Shown: positions 23,884 through 35,159 of the stretch, piece by piece
How positions within the stretch are numbered: position 1 is the stretch's first letter
Layout of the letters: every line of letters begins with the position of its first letter
NCBI RefSeq assembly: GCF_003086295.3
Contig: NC_092051.1
Coordinates: 22,253,940-22,317,939, forward strand
DNA from: Arachis hypogaea
Taxonomy: Eukaryota; Streptophyta; Magnoliopsida; Fabales; Fabaceae
Direction: 5' to 3'
DNA length: 64,000 nucleotides
Notes under the pieces: generated by a model
The model's database searches: none
The model's input: only the letters and a program-made list of their open reading frames with translations
What the model was told of the DNA's origin: nothing
Program-made: the position numbers and the translations under genes

Positions 23884-25080
23884 ATTTTATTTCACAATTT
23901 GTAGTTTGTCTACGAAAAATATTTACACCAACAAATGAAGAAGAGTCTATTTATTTAAAAATAATTCTATTAGATGATTAGGTACAAAATAAAAATATTT
24001 ATTATATTTTTAAAATAAATTTATGAAAAAAATACTCTTATTACTTTTACTATTTATATTTTTTCATTATTTTGTAATACTTTACATATAATTATATCTT
24101 AAAATCTTTATAATTATACTTATTTAAATATGCTATTTAAATTAAAGAATCAATTTTGATCATTTTTAGTATTATTTTAAATTTGTATCACTAGAGACAT
24201 TGTCTTACAGAATGAATTAAAAAAATATTAATAGATATTTTTATTTTATGCTATTTAAATTAATTTTATTAAAAATAACTTATTCAATATATATATACAC
24301 ACAGAGAGAATACATATTCTAAAAATTTTTAATTTTACTATTATAGATGTTATTAAAAAATTATATACATTAAGAAAAGAAGAATAAGTAGATGTCAAAG
24401 AAAAATCTACAAAAATACAAAAAATAAAAATTTTTGTGCTACAACATAAAATATTATTAACATATATTTTTATTTTATGCTATTTAAATTATTCTTATTA
24501 AAAATAGTTTATTCAATATATTATATCCACATACAATCCAATAAATATTTTACAAAATTTTATTCTTACTATTATAAATGTCATCAAAAAATTGTATGCA
24601 CTAAGAGAAGAAAAATAAATAAATGTAAAAAAACCCACAAAAAATATAAAAAATAAAGTTTTTGTGCTACAACATAAGAAAATATTATAAATTTAAATTA
24701 TAAAAAATTTCATCAAATTCTATCAAATTATACCTATTATAAAAAATTTCATCAAATTATAAATTATTAACTCAATAATTATTATATATTCAAAATTAAA
24801 TTAAAGGTTTTATATCAAAATGCTACAATAACTTTGTGCTATTTGATAGAAAAGTAAAAAAATTATTAGGCACAATTATCTTAAATCCTAATTACACTCC
24901 AAATAGCAATGACATTCAAACACCATCTTAATTAAAAAATTTATGCAACTTTACACTTATATTTTAAGTCAAAGTAAATTATTTTAACTATGTTATTAAC
25001 AATACACTATTACCAAGACATTTGTCCCAATAAAAAATACCGAAACTCAACTCCTATTACAACAAATAAAATAGGTAATA
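23884..25080 (+). pseudogene. heavily decayed RPA1-like fragment in Helitron copy A
   Basis: Recognisable by alignment with copies B and C. One block reads NEEESIYLKIILLDD near 23935. Another reads FKIKLKVLYQNATIT and then, after a frame slip, LFDRKVKKLLGT near 24790-24880. The last block, beyond the Mutator insertion (26374 onward), is a C-terminal EPTSLSLISS and KRLRRKK tail. Stops and frameshifts abound, so no product is possible. Confidence 0.6.
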
Positions 25081-26298
25081 GGGGTAAGTACGATTTTGGT
25101 CCCTTAAGTTTAGTGTCAGAATCGAATTCGTCCCTCTTGTTATTTTTTCATTAAAGTCGTCCTTAATGTTTTTTTTCGTATTAAAATCGTCCTTTTTATT
25201 TTTTTTGGACAAAAATACCCTTACCACTACCAACATAATTACTTCCTCCACCACCACCACCAACACCAACACCACCGCCACAACCAGCACCACCAGCACC
25301 ACCACCAACGCCGCCGCCGTCCCCCTCCCCGCTTTCTCCCTCCCCCTCCCCCCTGTCCCCTTCCCCCTCCCCCTCCCTGCCTCCCTGCACCCCCACCCCC
25401 ACCCCCGCCCCGCGTTCCCTCCCCCTCCCCTCCCCGTTTTCCCTTCCCCGCACCCCCACCCCCACCCCTACCCCCACCCCGCGTCACCCCCCCTCGCCGT
25501 CTTTCCTTCCCAGCACCCCCACCCCACCCCGCGTCACCTCCCCCTCCCCGTTTTCCCTTCCCCGCACCCCCACTCCCACCCCGCGTCACCCCTCCTCCCC
25601 GTTTTCCCTTCCCAGCGCCCACACTCCCACCCCGCGTCACCTCCCCCTCCCCGTCTCCCCTTCCCCGCACCCACACTCCCACCAGGCGGCCCCACCCCTT
25701 CCCCGTCTCTCCTTCCCCCCACCCTCCACCTCCACCACCACCAGTGAAGCAGAAACAAAGCAGAAAATTAACAAATCCAACACAAATTTAACACAAGCAA
25801 AAATAGAAAGCAACAAATCAACAAAGAAGAAGAAGAAGGTGATGGTGGTGCGGTGCGGTGCCGGAGGGCGGCAAGACGGTGGCGGGACGGCGGCGGCGGG
25901 ACGGCGACTTCCCTTCCCCCTTCATCGTCATCATCATCAGAGTTCTGGAGGAGGAGGAGGCGACGACAAGGTCACGGCGGCGATGACGGAGGCTCCTCGG
26001 CGCCGTCCCCGTCCCCCTCTTCCCCTCCCCTCCCCTCCCCTCCCCTCCCCCTTCGTTTCGTAACCCTTTTCTTCTCCCACCCCCAACGCGTTTTTACGCG
26101 TTTTCTTTTTTTTTTAATTTTATAATTTTTATTATTAAAATAGGATAGGGGTAGTTTAGGAATAAAACAAAAAATTTTATTGAAAAGGACGATTTTAATA
26201 CGAAAAAAAACATTAAGGACGACTTTAATGGCAAAATAACAAGAGGGACGAATTCGATTCTGTCACTAAACTTAAGGGACCAAAATCGTACTTACCCC
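25081..26298. mobile_element. Mutator-type non-autonomous element (1218 bp) with C-rich interior
   Basis: Terminal inverted repeats of more than 100 bp start ggggtaagtacgattttggt. They are flanked by the perfect 9-bp duplication taggtaata (25072-25080 and 26299-26307). Copy C of the Helitron has the uninterrupted site at 48324-48332. Between the repeats lie a C-rich minisatellite (25250-25740), then a GC-rich block (25840-26090). No transposase is present. The GC-rich interior could be captured host sequence (Pack-MULE-like), but no parent gene is recognisable. Open frames through it are low-complexity artefacts. Confidence 0.85.
25434..25725. repeat. C-rich minisatellite, period about 51 bp, about six units
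   Basis: Units start with ccgt(t/c)ttcccttccc and continue ..gcacccccac..ccaccccgcgtcacc. Unit starts are near 25434, 25498, 25548, 25599, 25651 and 25703. The strand bias is extreme: the plus strand has almost no G, and the minus strand has many GGG/GGGG runs. It is preceded by cca/ccg triplet repeats from about 25250. Confidence 0.85.
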
Positions 26299-26885
26299 TA
26301 GGTAATATAACAAAAATTTTATTTATTCAAAACATCGTTTATATTGCTCATTTAAATTCTTCATTGATTATAGGAACCAACTTCACTATCACTAATATCA
26401 TCAGACCTAGATGACATACAAGTCAAGAGATTAAGGAGAAAGAAAAATAAACGAATCTAAAACACATCTTTGATGAAGAGCATATATACAAAACTAGAAC
26501 AAAAAAAAGATAATAAATCAAAAAATTTATACGAGTCAACAGTTCAGTAAAAACATGTCTCCACAAGAACATATGATAGGAAGAAAAAAGAAATAACTCC
26601 AACAATAATCGAAAATAAAAAAGAAAAAGAAACATCATATAAAAAGATTAAATCTGTCAATTAAAACAAATACAAAAATAAAAATAATAAATGAAGATAT
26701 AACTCTGTATAACTTCAAATATAAAAAAGTTTTTGTATTATAAAATATTTTAAATAAAAAATACATCAAATTTTATATTAATTTATATATATTTTAATTA
26801 ATTTTTAAATAATATAATACTTTTAAAGATATATTATATACTATTATTAATTTATCATCTGGCATATTGCGCAATTTCATTCTAG

Positions 26886-27600
26886 TTATAAAATAACTAC
26901 CATTTAATTAGAATAAAATGATAGTTGTTTTGTGTTGACTTGACTCTTACCTCGGTCGGCCATAGTTCTAACTTCTAAGTTCTTTCTAAATAAAGAATGC
27001 CATAGGCCTTTAAAAAAATGCCACATTTATCGAATTCCTCCTTTAAAAAATGACACCCTCATTCCCCTTCCCTTCTAAATTGCCTTCATCTCTCTTTTCT
27101 TCTTTCTTTTCTTTTTTTTTATTCTATTTTATTTTGTTCGAAGACGAACAAACATTTAAATTTAGTATTATCGCTTCACTTGCTCTCTTTTTTATTTCAT
27201 GGCACCGAAAAGCACTAAGATCTCAAAAAAGAGGAAAAAAAAAAGAACCGACCACTGATTTTTATTATTGAAGGAGATTTCGCTCCAAATTACATGAGAA
27301 ATATTTTTATGAGGTCACTTCTAAGAAGACTATGATTCCGGAAGTAAAAATTGCACTTCAATCAAACGAGTATCTAGAATTTCAGTTCCAGATTCAGAGG
27401 CGATGGTGGTAATTTTTGTGCAACCCGCACACAGAAGTCGCACAATTGATGGTTCAGGAATTTTATGGCAACCTTTGGGTTTAGGGTTTAGTGAGATACC
27501 GAAACTATTCAAGGTTTCAGTGTTATTAATCTCACTTTGAGATAGGCAGGAACTTAATTGAACACTCAACTCTCATGCAAATTTACATCTAAAGTTTACA
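26886..27600. other. no gene recognised
   Basis: The first 90 bases (gttgacttgactctta..gtcggccatagttctaa) resemble 36810-36905 upstream of the channel gene. The rest is T-rich with small frames lacking any domain. A single telo-box-like gggtttagggtttag lies near 27476. Confidence 0.45.
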
Positions 27601-28960
27601 TTATTCTCGGTTGCTTGAGGACAAGCAACAATTCAAGTTTGGTGTTGTGATGTGTGAGCATCTTTCTTATCTTTTCCTAGTGAATTTACATTTGAATTTG
27701 TTAAGTTTAATCAAGATTTAGGTATTTTAAGCCACTATAAATACTACTTTGAGTTGTGTGCAATTTAGTTTATTTCAGATAGCGTTCCGACGGGTTTGAC
27801 AGAGTTTAGAAGGAAGAAACGGAGCCTGAACAATCCAAGAAGGTGGCGCCAAACTTGACAATCTCCAAGTTTGGCGCCATGATCATCACAAGGCCTCCAT
27901 TCGTTGCTGGCATGGTAGTGCCAAACTTGGGAATTCCCAAGTTTGGCGCCAGGATCAATATATGGACACACTCATTCGCGGACAGGGTGGTGCCAAACTT
28001 AGTCCAACCCAAGTTTGGAGCCAGCTTCATTTAGGGTGGTCCCCACGTCTCAAGAGAAGCCAGCAACGTAATTCTTCAAGGATTTTTATTAAAATCTTTA
28101 TTTCATTTACCATTAGAAAGGATATTATTGAGTTTTAGAAAATATATTTTACATTAATTAGGATTAGATATAAAAGGAGAAGAGATATTTGTCTAAGATT
28201 TCTTCTTCTCTGCTAGGGTTTACTTTCTCTATGAGCAACTAAACATCCACTGTTAAAGTTAGGAGTTCTGTTTATTCTATATATTAATACTATTGTCATT
28301 CTATTTTGATTAATGTATTGATTCCAATTTCAAGAATTCGTTTTCGTTCTTCATCTTAGGGATGAGGATAAATCGAAAGAATAACCCTTGTTCTAATTGA
28401 GTTATTGTTAAATCTTGGAAAAGTAATTTACTTGAACAATAGTTTGAAAATAATTTTTTCTAAACACTAATTATCTGGACTTAACAGGATGCGTGATTTA
28501 TAATTCTCTTATATTTGGGTAATTAGGGTTTTGTGGTTAATAAACTAGAATTGGACTTAAACCTCTAATCGAAATTAAGTGACTAAGGAATTGGCGGTTA
28601 ACTAAGTTAGAAAAGACTAAATTACAAAGGAATTAGGGTTTAGTCAAATATAGTTTGTCATGAATTGAATCTTGTATGATTAAAATAGTTAGTAAAAAAT
28701 AGAAATTCAGAAAATAAACAATTCTAAAACCCTAACTGTTTTCTTTCGTAGCTTTCACACCAAGTTTACTGTTTGTCTTCTAATTCTTTGAATTTACTGT
28801 TTAATGCAATTAAACTCTGAAAACACCATTTTCTACTTGTCTAACTAAGTGAATCACTCAACCTTTGTTGCTTGGTTCATCAATCATCGTGAGATCAACC
28901 CTCACTCACCTAAAATATTACTTGGTACGACTCAATACACTTACCGGTTAGTTTATGGAC
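27601..28960 (+). mobile_element. Ty3/gypsy LTR remnant (Athila-like by appearance)
   Basis: Starts with the phrase gcttgaggacaagcaa..caagtttggtgttgtga, which in legume genomes precedes the 3' LTR of Athila/Calypso-type elements. About 1.3 kb of non-coding LTR-like DNA follows. No coding domain is left and the right limit is uncertain (near cttaccggttag, 28940-28955). The class is assigned from memory of the phrase. Confidence 0.4.
27843..28025. repeat. three gccaaacttgg...ccaagtttggcgcc inverted-repeat units in tandem
   Basis: Each unit is an imperfect inverted repeat of about 30-40 bp, for example gccaaacttgggaattcccaagtttggc. The units are spaced about 60-70 bp apart and lie inside the LTR remnant. 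The open frames across it (VPNLGIPKFGA-type) are by-products. I recall this motif as common in Arachis retroelements. Confidence 0.7.
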
Positions 28961-29023
28961 TTTAAATTCAGCACCATCCAACCTTCATTCTCTTCCACTT
29001 GATATCTAGAAGCGGCGTCCCTA

Positions 29024-30844
29024 AGGCTGTGTTTGGTTTATGTCTTAAAATTATGAAGACATAGACACAAATACACAAGAGTACATAGACACAAGAAGAC
29101 ATTAATTTTGTATTATGTTTGATAATTAAGACATGGACAGAACACACCATTCACAATTTTATTAAAAAATCAATTTTACCCCATTCATTCCAGTATCACC
29201 AACACCACTTCTGCCTTTTCATACTCCTTCAAAATCATCACAATTTATCATGGCATCATCATCTTCAAGACCAACACAGATTTTTTCTAATTTTTGGTAA
29301 TTCTTCATCCAAAATAAAATCAACCTCATAAGCACTGGCGGATCCAAGGGGGCCTAAGGTGGCCATGGTCCCCAATTTTTTTTAAAAATTAGCACTATTA
29401 ATTTATTATTATTATATAATTAATATATATATTATAGATTAAATATATTTTTATATATTACATACTAAAAAAAATTTACAAGTTAGTAACTTAATATGTA
29501 TAAATTATATTGTGTATTATAATATATTAGTAGTAATTAAAAAATAAATTTAAAAAATAATAAAAACGTATAAATATATAAATAATTGAAAAGTTATTGA
29601 AAATTTTAGGTTTAGATTAATGTAAAAAGTAATAATTATAAAAAAATTTGTTTAACAGGAACAATTGAATAGATTTTTTAAACAATAAAAATTATTAAAA
29701 TAATATTTTAAAATAAGACGAAGGACGAACTTTTAGTAGATTATATGATTGTATAGGTTGAAAAAGAGAATGTTTTAAAATTTACTTTCAGTTGATAAAT
29801 TGATAATTTTAGTTATATAAAATATCGCAGACCAAATTCAAAAATACCAAAATCTTAAAGTATGTATAGTTGAATGTTAATTCTTATATAATATAATTAT
29901 TAATTTTGACCAATATACTATAAATTATATTTTGTTGATTTTTTATTACATTATATTTTAATTTATTTTATATTTAATTTGGCCCCCTCTTATAAAATTT
30001 CTGGATCCGCCACTGCGTCATAAGCATAAAAAATTTACCTAAAATTGCTAAAAATTAGCATAACAAACACAAATCTCTATCAATCCAAATACAGAATAAG
30101 TTATCACCTCATCCATGGCAAACAACACCACAAATAAAATTTAATCCAAAATTTAATATTTATAAAATAAACAAAAATACTTCAATAACATTCTAATTGA
30201 ATAATACAAACATTCAAATATTTTATTAAAAAAAATTAAAACAAATACAAATTGAATCTGAGAGTAGAATAAGGCAACAGAATAAATGAAAAAAAAGAAA
30301 GAAGTGGAGAAGAATGAAAAGAAGATGAAAATGAGGAAAGATGGAAGGACATGACCAAAAAAAGAAAGAAGTGGAGAAGAATGAAAAGAAGATGAAGAGA
30401 AGAACGAAATACGAATGGGGGAGAGCGTCTTCGTTGTTACACAGTCGTTGTTGATGCTGATCGAATGGTGAGGCAGAGAGACTTTCTTATTTGCTGTGAC
30501 GCTACCTGCAAGGAGAAGACAGAAGACAAACAGTGCCGCCAAAGAGAGGATGGAAGCGACGCCATTGAAACCCAAATCGGGCAACAACAATGGAGGCTGA
30601 GAGAGGAAACGAAGAATGGTTGAAGAAAAAAAAATAGGTTGAAGGAATAAAATGGTAAAAATATTCCGTGTCTCAACTTAAAAATGAGTGTCTCAGCTAA
30701 TTGAAAAGACACAAAATACATATTTTTTGTGGATATCTCCGTGTCATCGTGTCTCTCTTAGTTTGTGTCTCACGTGCCAAACAAAAAACACGTCCCACCG
30801 TGTCTCTGTCTTTGGCATATACAGACATCAATCAAACGGTGCCT
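29024..30844. mobile_element. TIR transposon, non-autonomous, host of a nested hAT element
   Basis: The left end aggctgtgtttggtttatgtct and the reverse complement of the right end, aggcaccgtttgattgatgtct, form an imperfect terminal inverted repeat. Just inside both ends are blocks rich in agacac/gtgtct. The inner part has an A/G-rich and a moderately GC-rich section (30270-30640) with no intact gene. No clear target duplication was found. It is split by the hAT element at 29333-30016. Confidence 0.55.
29333..30016. mobile_element. hAT-type MITE nested in the larger TIR element
   Basis: Begins cactggcggatcca and ends tggatccgccactg. Just inside the ends are ggggcc/ggcccc tracts. Flanks ctcataag (29325-29332) and gtcataag (30017-30024) agree in 7 of 8 bases, as for hAT target duplications. 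The AT-rich core of about 650 bp has no coding capacity. Confidence 0.75.
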
Positions 30845-31352
30845 AAAAAAAACACAAGGAACATGATCTCTATGTTTTCTTATCCTAACCGAATCCCATT
30901 TAATTAACCCTCTCCAAATCCCTAATACTCTCCTTTTATATTTTAAATTTTAAAATTTAAATTTTAAATTTTTTAAAAAAATAAAAATAAAAATATTTTA
31001 TGATAAAAAATTAGTTAATTAAAATTTTTCTGTAATTATTCTAAAAATAAACAAAATTAAAAAAAAATTAAAATTGCAGAAATTAATTAGTACTTAAATT
31101 CTAATAATATTAAAAAAATATTTTAATTAAAAAATAATAATATCATTCTTATTTTTTATAATATTATTTTACACATGAATGTTTTGCAATATATTTATAT
31201 GAATTTATAGAAAAAAGGTGCCATTAATTAAAATAGAAGTGAAAATATCTTATATTTTTAATTATTAATTCTTCTTTTAATTCTAGTACTCATCATAAAT
31301 TGCAGCAAAATATAAAAATTTTCAATGAATGATCCGAACTATAAATGTAAAG
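30845..31352. other. AT-rich DNA, no gene recognised
   Basis: A/T homopolymer runs and aaattttaaatttt repeats. No frame or transposon end was seen. Confidence 0.5.
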
Positions 31353-31640
31353 GAGTATTAGGGATTGATAAATTTTGTGATTTGTAGTCATCAATTAACT
31401 ATTATTGATATTTTTAATGGTATGAGATTTCTTTTAATAGTGTGGGATTATTCATTCTTTTTATAGTTACGTGATGACCAAATTTTAATAAAGAAGAATG
31501 TTAGGGAGTCAGCAAGTTTTGTGATTTGTAACTATCAATTAATCATCATTGATATTTTTAATGGTGGAAGATTTTATCTAATAATGTGAAATTACTCGCT
31601 TTTCTTTTGATGGTTAAATGCTGGTTAGATTTTAATAAAA
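31353..31640. mobile_element. two side-by-side copies of the small MITE found in intron 6
   Basis: The copies at about 31353-31487 and 31497-31640 share attagg(g/a)..(t/g)gcaa(a/g)ttttgtgatttgta..catcaatta and ttgatatttttaatgg with each other and with 21812-21941. The second copy abuts the CTAG terminus of Helitron copy B. Confidence 0.55.
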
Positions 31641-31668
31641 ACTAGAATGAGACCCACGCGATGCGCGG

Positions 31669-34600
31669 TGTAACACCCCAACTTTCGACACGTCATGACC
31701 AATGTCAATTGTTTAGGTGTTACTTGTCGTAAGGACCTACTTAGCTCTAAACTCGGATTTTAATATAAGCCTTTACAAGTTTCGTGAATAAACTATTTAT
31801 AATCAAACTTAGTTGTCAAATATAGCACCGAACCTGACTATAATTAAACTCAATAAACATTTATAATCAAACTCAGTAGTCATTTATAATCACATAAACA
31901 TAAGTTAAGTTTGAGGATACATGCCAAGTATCAAAATAACGAGTACTACACCAAGTTATATTTACAAAGATAAAATTAAAGAAAAACAGTCCCAACCCTC
32001 ACACGGGTTTCCTAAACTGGAACCGATCTACTAAGATATCCTACCCCTCTAAAAATACTATAAAAGCGAGGAAAAAGTAATACTAAGATCACCAAAAAGA
32101 GTAAAAAGTCAGCTAGGTCGATTCTCGGAATGGTCTTCAGCTAGAGTGAATACGTACGACATGCCGGGGTTGAAACGTGGGCGATGTACCGAAACCCGAA
32201 ACTCAACGGACTTGTCTGCCGAATCCATCTAAGGAGGGGAAAAAGAAAGGAAAGAAGGGTGAGAACCTAGAGTTCTCAGCAAGGTAAAAGGGGAACCTAT
32301 GGTCTTTGTCTCTAAGTTGTCGCGAAACAGAAAGAAAAGGGAAACAAACACAGAGACTTAAGGCACACACATGCATATAACAAGTAGATAGCATAGACAA
32401 AAAGGAAATAGCAGTAAATAATTTACAAGAAGTACATATGCGCAAACAAGATGATGCATGCCTATTCCTAGTGCAGGCCATGAGCTCATACGTCGGTTGT
32501 CTACCCGCAACCCGACGCTAGTCGGAGTGAACTTTGAATATGGTCCCTTTACTGTGTCAATTAGACACCTTGGCATCACGGTTACCTGTGTCAATTAGGC
32601 CTCATTATAATAACAGTTCAATGTGTATCACAGTAAGGAACAGTGCTATCAATTAGGCGAACATTCCCGCATTAGCAATCTCAGGCTATCCGTTAGGCGG
32701 GCACTTTCGCATTAGCAGTTCGGCACAAGGCCCATTCAATATAATTCTTAACTTTTATTCCATTCCTTGTTTCTCATTTTTTTCTTCACTTTATCTCTCA
32801 ATATCATTATCTTTAACTTTAACCTTTCTTAGGGGCAACTTACATTTCTTTTCATTTCCTAAGTTTGTCTAATCTAAAACCATGTTGGTAAGGTAACTCT
32901 AGAGATCTAAATCTTTAATTTAGGTTAGGATTTACTGAATTTGGATTATAATTGAATTTTATACAAGCTTTAAAATTCTGCTATTGCATTTACAAAATTT
33001 CGGAAAAATAGACAGCAGCCATGTTTTTTATAAATTCCATAATAATTTCAATTCTAATCCGTTGCTTCTAAATTTTGGTGAGATTACAGTCAACATCCCT
33101 AAGTTTCAGAATCCATAAATTTTAGATTCATATCACTTCATTTGATTAATTAATTATCAATTGGAAGTGGATCCCTGTTTTCATAAACCAATTCAGAGTT
33201 TCCAGCAAACAACCGACCTTCCAAGTGACTTATCTAAGTCTACAAAATAGATATGAATATGAAACTTGTATTCACTTAAAATAGACTGATAGATATTTAA
33301 AATCCTTTTAAAATAAACTCAAAATTCTGTTTAAATTAAAAGTTATAGCGTCTGGAAGTTGGTACTGCAGAACCAGAAGACCAGAAAAATCTGCAGCAAC
33401 CACTAAACTTCAAAAATTCATATCTTCCAAAACGCTTGGCCAAATTTTCTTAATTTTTTATGGAATATTAAAGACATACAGAAGTTTTACAGAAAAATAA
33501 TTTCATCTAAAAATTAGGTCTGGACTGCTCCCAAAAAAATTGTTCGTTCTGCTGCTAATTATGCAGATTTTGCAGAATTCTGCACAATGTATTTCCAACA
33601 ACCTCATGTATCAAATCTCATATTCAAGCCTAGAATTCATCTAAACCCATAATTTTACCTTTTTTTTACTAACTAAAGTTGCTAGCATGGTCAGCACAGC
33701 TTTAAAACTTTATTCTCATTAATTTACCCCTTTTTACAAACGCATATTCATAATTCTAATTCACTTTTATGCATTTCATCATAACAGAAAATTAATAAAC
33801 ACTTCTCATCAATCAAACACATGGTAAACCATCCATCATCACCAGTACACACAGCTACAAACAAGATATTCTATATATATCATCCCTTACCTCTCTCCGA
33901 GAATTTCACAAACCAAAGTCCGTCCTTTACGATATTAAATCAGAAAACCCTAACAAACATAATTAAAGAGATTTGTCAATTCACAGGGCTAATTGGCCGA
34001 GTTGCATGTGGAGCAAAAAAGAGTTCTTACTTTTGTGATGGGCTGAATTTGATTGGTTTGGTAATCAATTAAAAGAATTGAAGCTCATAAGGGTAGAATC
34101 TTTAATTTAGAGAAAAACAACAGAACACAGAGTTACTAGTTCTTACCCAATAAGAAGAACACTAAGAAAACCAGAAAGGGAAAGAGGTAGGGTTCCTTCT
34201 TTGGCTTCGGGTAACAGCTCTCTTAATGGCCCTTCTCTTTCTTCTTGGTGGTGACGTACGCAGATGATGATGATTTCTGCTGGGTCTTCCTCTTCCTCCT
34301 TCTTGGCCACTACTCTTGCTTCCTTTCTTCTCTTCGTGTGATTTTCAAGAAAATTGAGAGACTTGACTCATCTATATATATCTACAGAAGGTGGGAAGAG
34401 GTGAGCTGGTGTGGCAAGGCTTCGTGGCCTCTTCCTCTTGCAACACTATATTACAGCATTGATTACATGAAGAGGTAACCATAGTTTCTTTGAAACACGT
34501 TCGGTGGTGAGAGGAGAAGAGAAGATGAGTTTAATCAGAATTTTTTTGGGTTCGGTTTATTTAAGGAAAGCATGGTTTGGTTGAACCGGGAAAAGAGAAA

Positions 34601-34800
34601 CCAATCTGGTTTAAGGATTTGGGTTATCAATCTAATATGGTTCAATGATTCATTCATTAGTCCTCTTCAAGAACAACCAAAGAGATTATTAAAATCTTCT
34701 GGGAGTACTTGTTCCATAAAATAATTGAATCGGAAAAAGGTTCGTCGCTTGGAAGTACTAAAAGAAAAGTTTTGCGCTATGTGTTCTAATTCTAATTCGT

Positions 34801-34832
<32 letters not shown>

Positions 34833-34897
34833 TATGCATGTTAGCGAACACTGTAAAGAATAAGAAATCACAGGGCTCATGGGGTAGGGTGGTTATA
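31669..34897. mobile_element. 3.2-kb LTR (solo LTR or coding-free LTR element)
   Basis: Starts TGTAACACCCC and ends GGTTATA (a short imperfect inverted repeat, original end probably TTACA). It is flanked by the perfect 5-bp duplication cgcgg at 31664-31668 and 34898-34902. No gag, pol or second LTR is visible inside, so it is best read as a solo LTR left by recombination. At 3229 bp it is long for an LTR, so a large non-autonomous element cannot be excluded. The small frames inside show no domain. Orientation is uncertain. Confidence 0.7.
34801..34828. repeat. (TA)n microsatellite
   Basis: About 14 TA units inside the LTR at 31669-34897. Confidence 0.9.
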
Positions 34898-35159
34898 CGC
34901 GGGGCAGTAAATTAATGATAGTATATAATAAATATTAAAAATTATTATGTTTTGTATAAATAAATTAAATACGTGTAAATTAAAATTAAATTTAAAAGGT
35001 GTTTTATTTAAAATAATTTGTAGTATAAAAGATTTGGATGTTGGAGTTGATATTTTTATTTGGTGGTTTGATTTTTACATTTGTTTTAGTTGATGGACTT
35101 AGTCTTCTTATGTGGCACTCGTCCTCTTTTTTTTATTGGTTGTTGTTAGTTATGTTGCT

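Larger units (their letters stand above)
23527..26885 (+). mobile_element. Helitron copy A, interrupted by a Mutator-type element
   Basis: Shows the same order of blocks as copies B (31642-36370, opposite strand) and C (47252-48853). The 3' end has an eroded hairpin (ctggcatattgcgcaa), then atttcattCTAG with T following, as Helitrons insert between A and T and end in CTRR. The 5' end is placed by alignment with C and is approximate. It holds remnants of an RPA1-like gene. A 1218-bp Mutator-type insertion sits at 25081-26298. Confidence 0.65.

Noticed and set aside
25166..25758. Long overlapping open frames on both strands (Pro/His-rich and Gly/Arg-rich)
   Set aside because: They are products of the C-rich minisatellite. 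All frames lack stops because of composition, with no domain or start context.
27473..27489. gggtttagggtttag as interstitial telomere
   Set aside because: Only about two units. A telo-box-sized match is expected by chance in AT-rich DNA.
27806..28034. VPNLGIPKFGA-type repetitive frames on both strands
   Set aside because: By-product of the ccaagtttggc inverted repeats.
30153..30721. Minus-strand Phe/Ser-rich frames as a gene
   Set aside because: Located inside the TIR element, low complexity, no domain and no partner exons.
32203..32594. Minus-strand Ser/Phe/Cys-rich frames
   Set aside because: Inside the 3.2-kb LTR, where LTRs are normally non-coding; no domain recognised.
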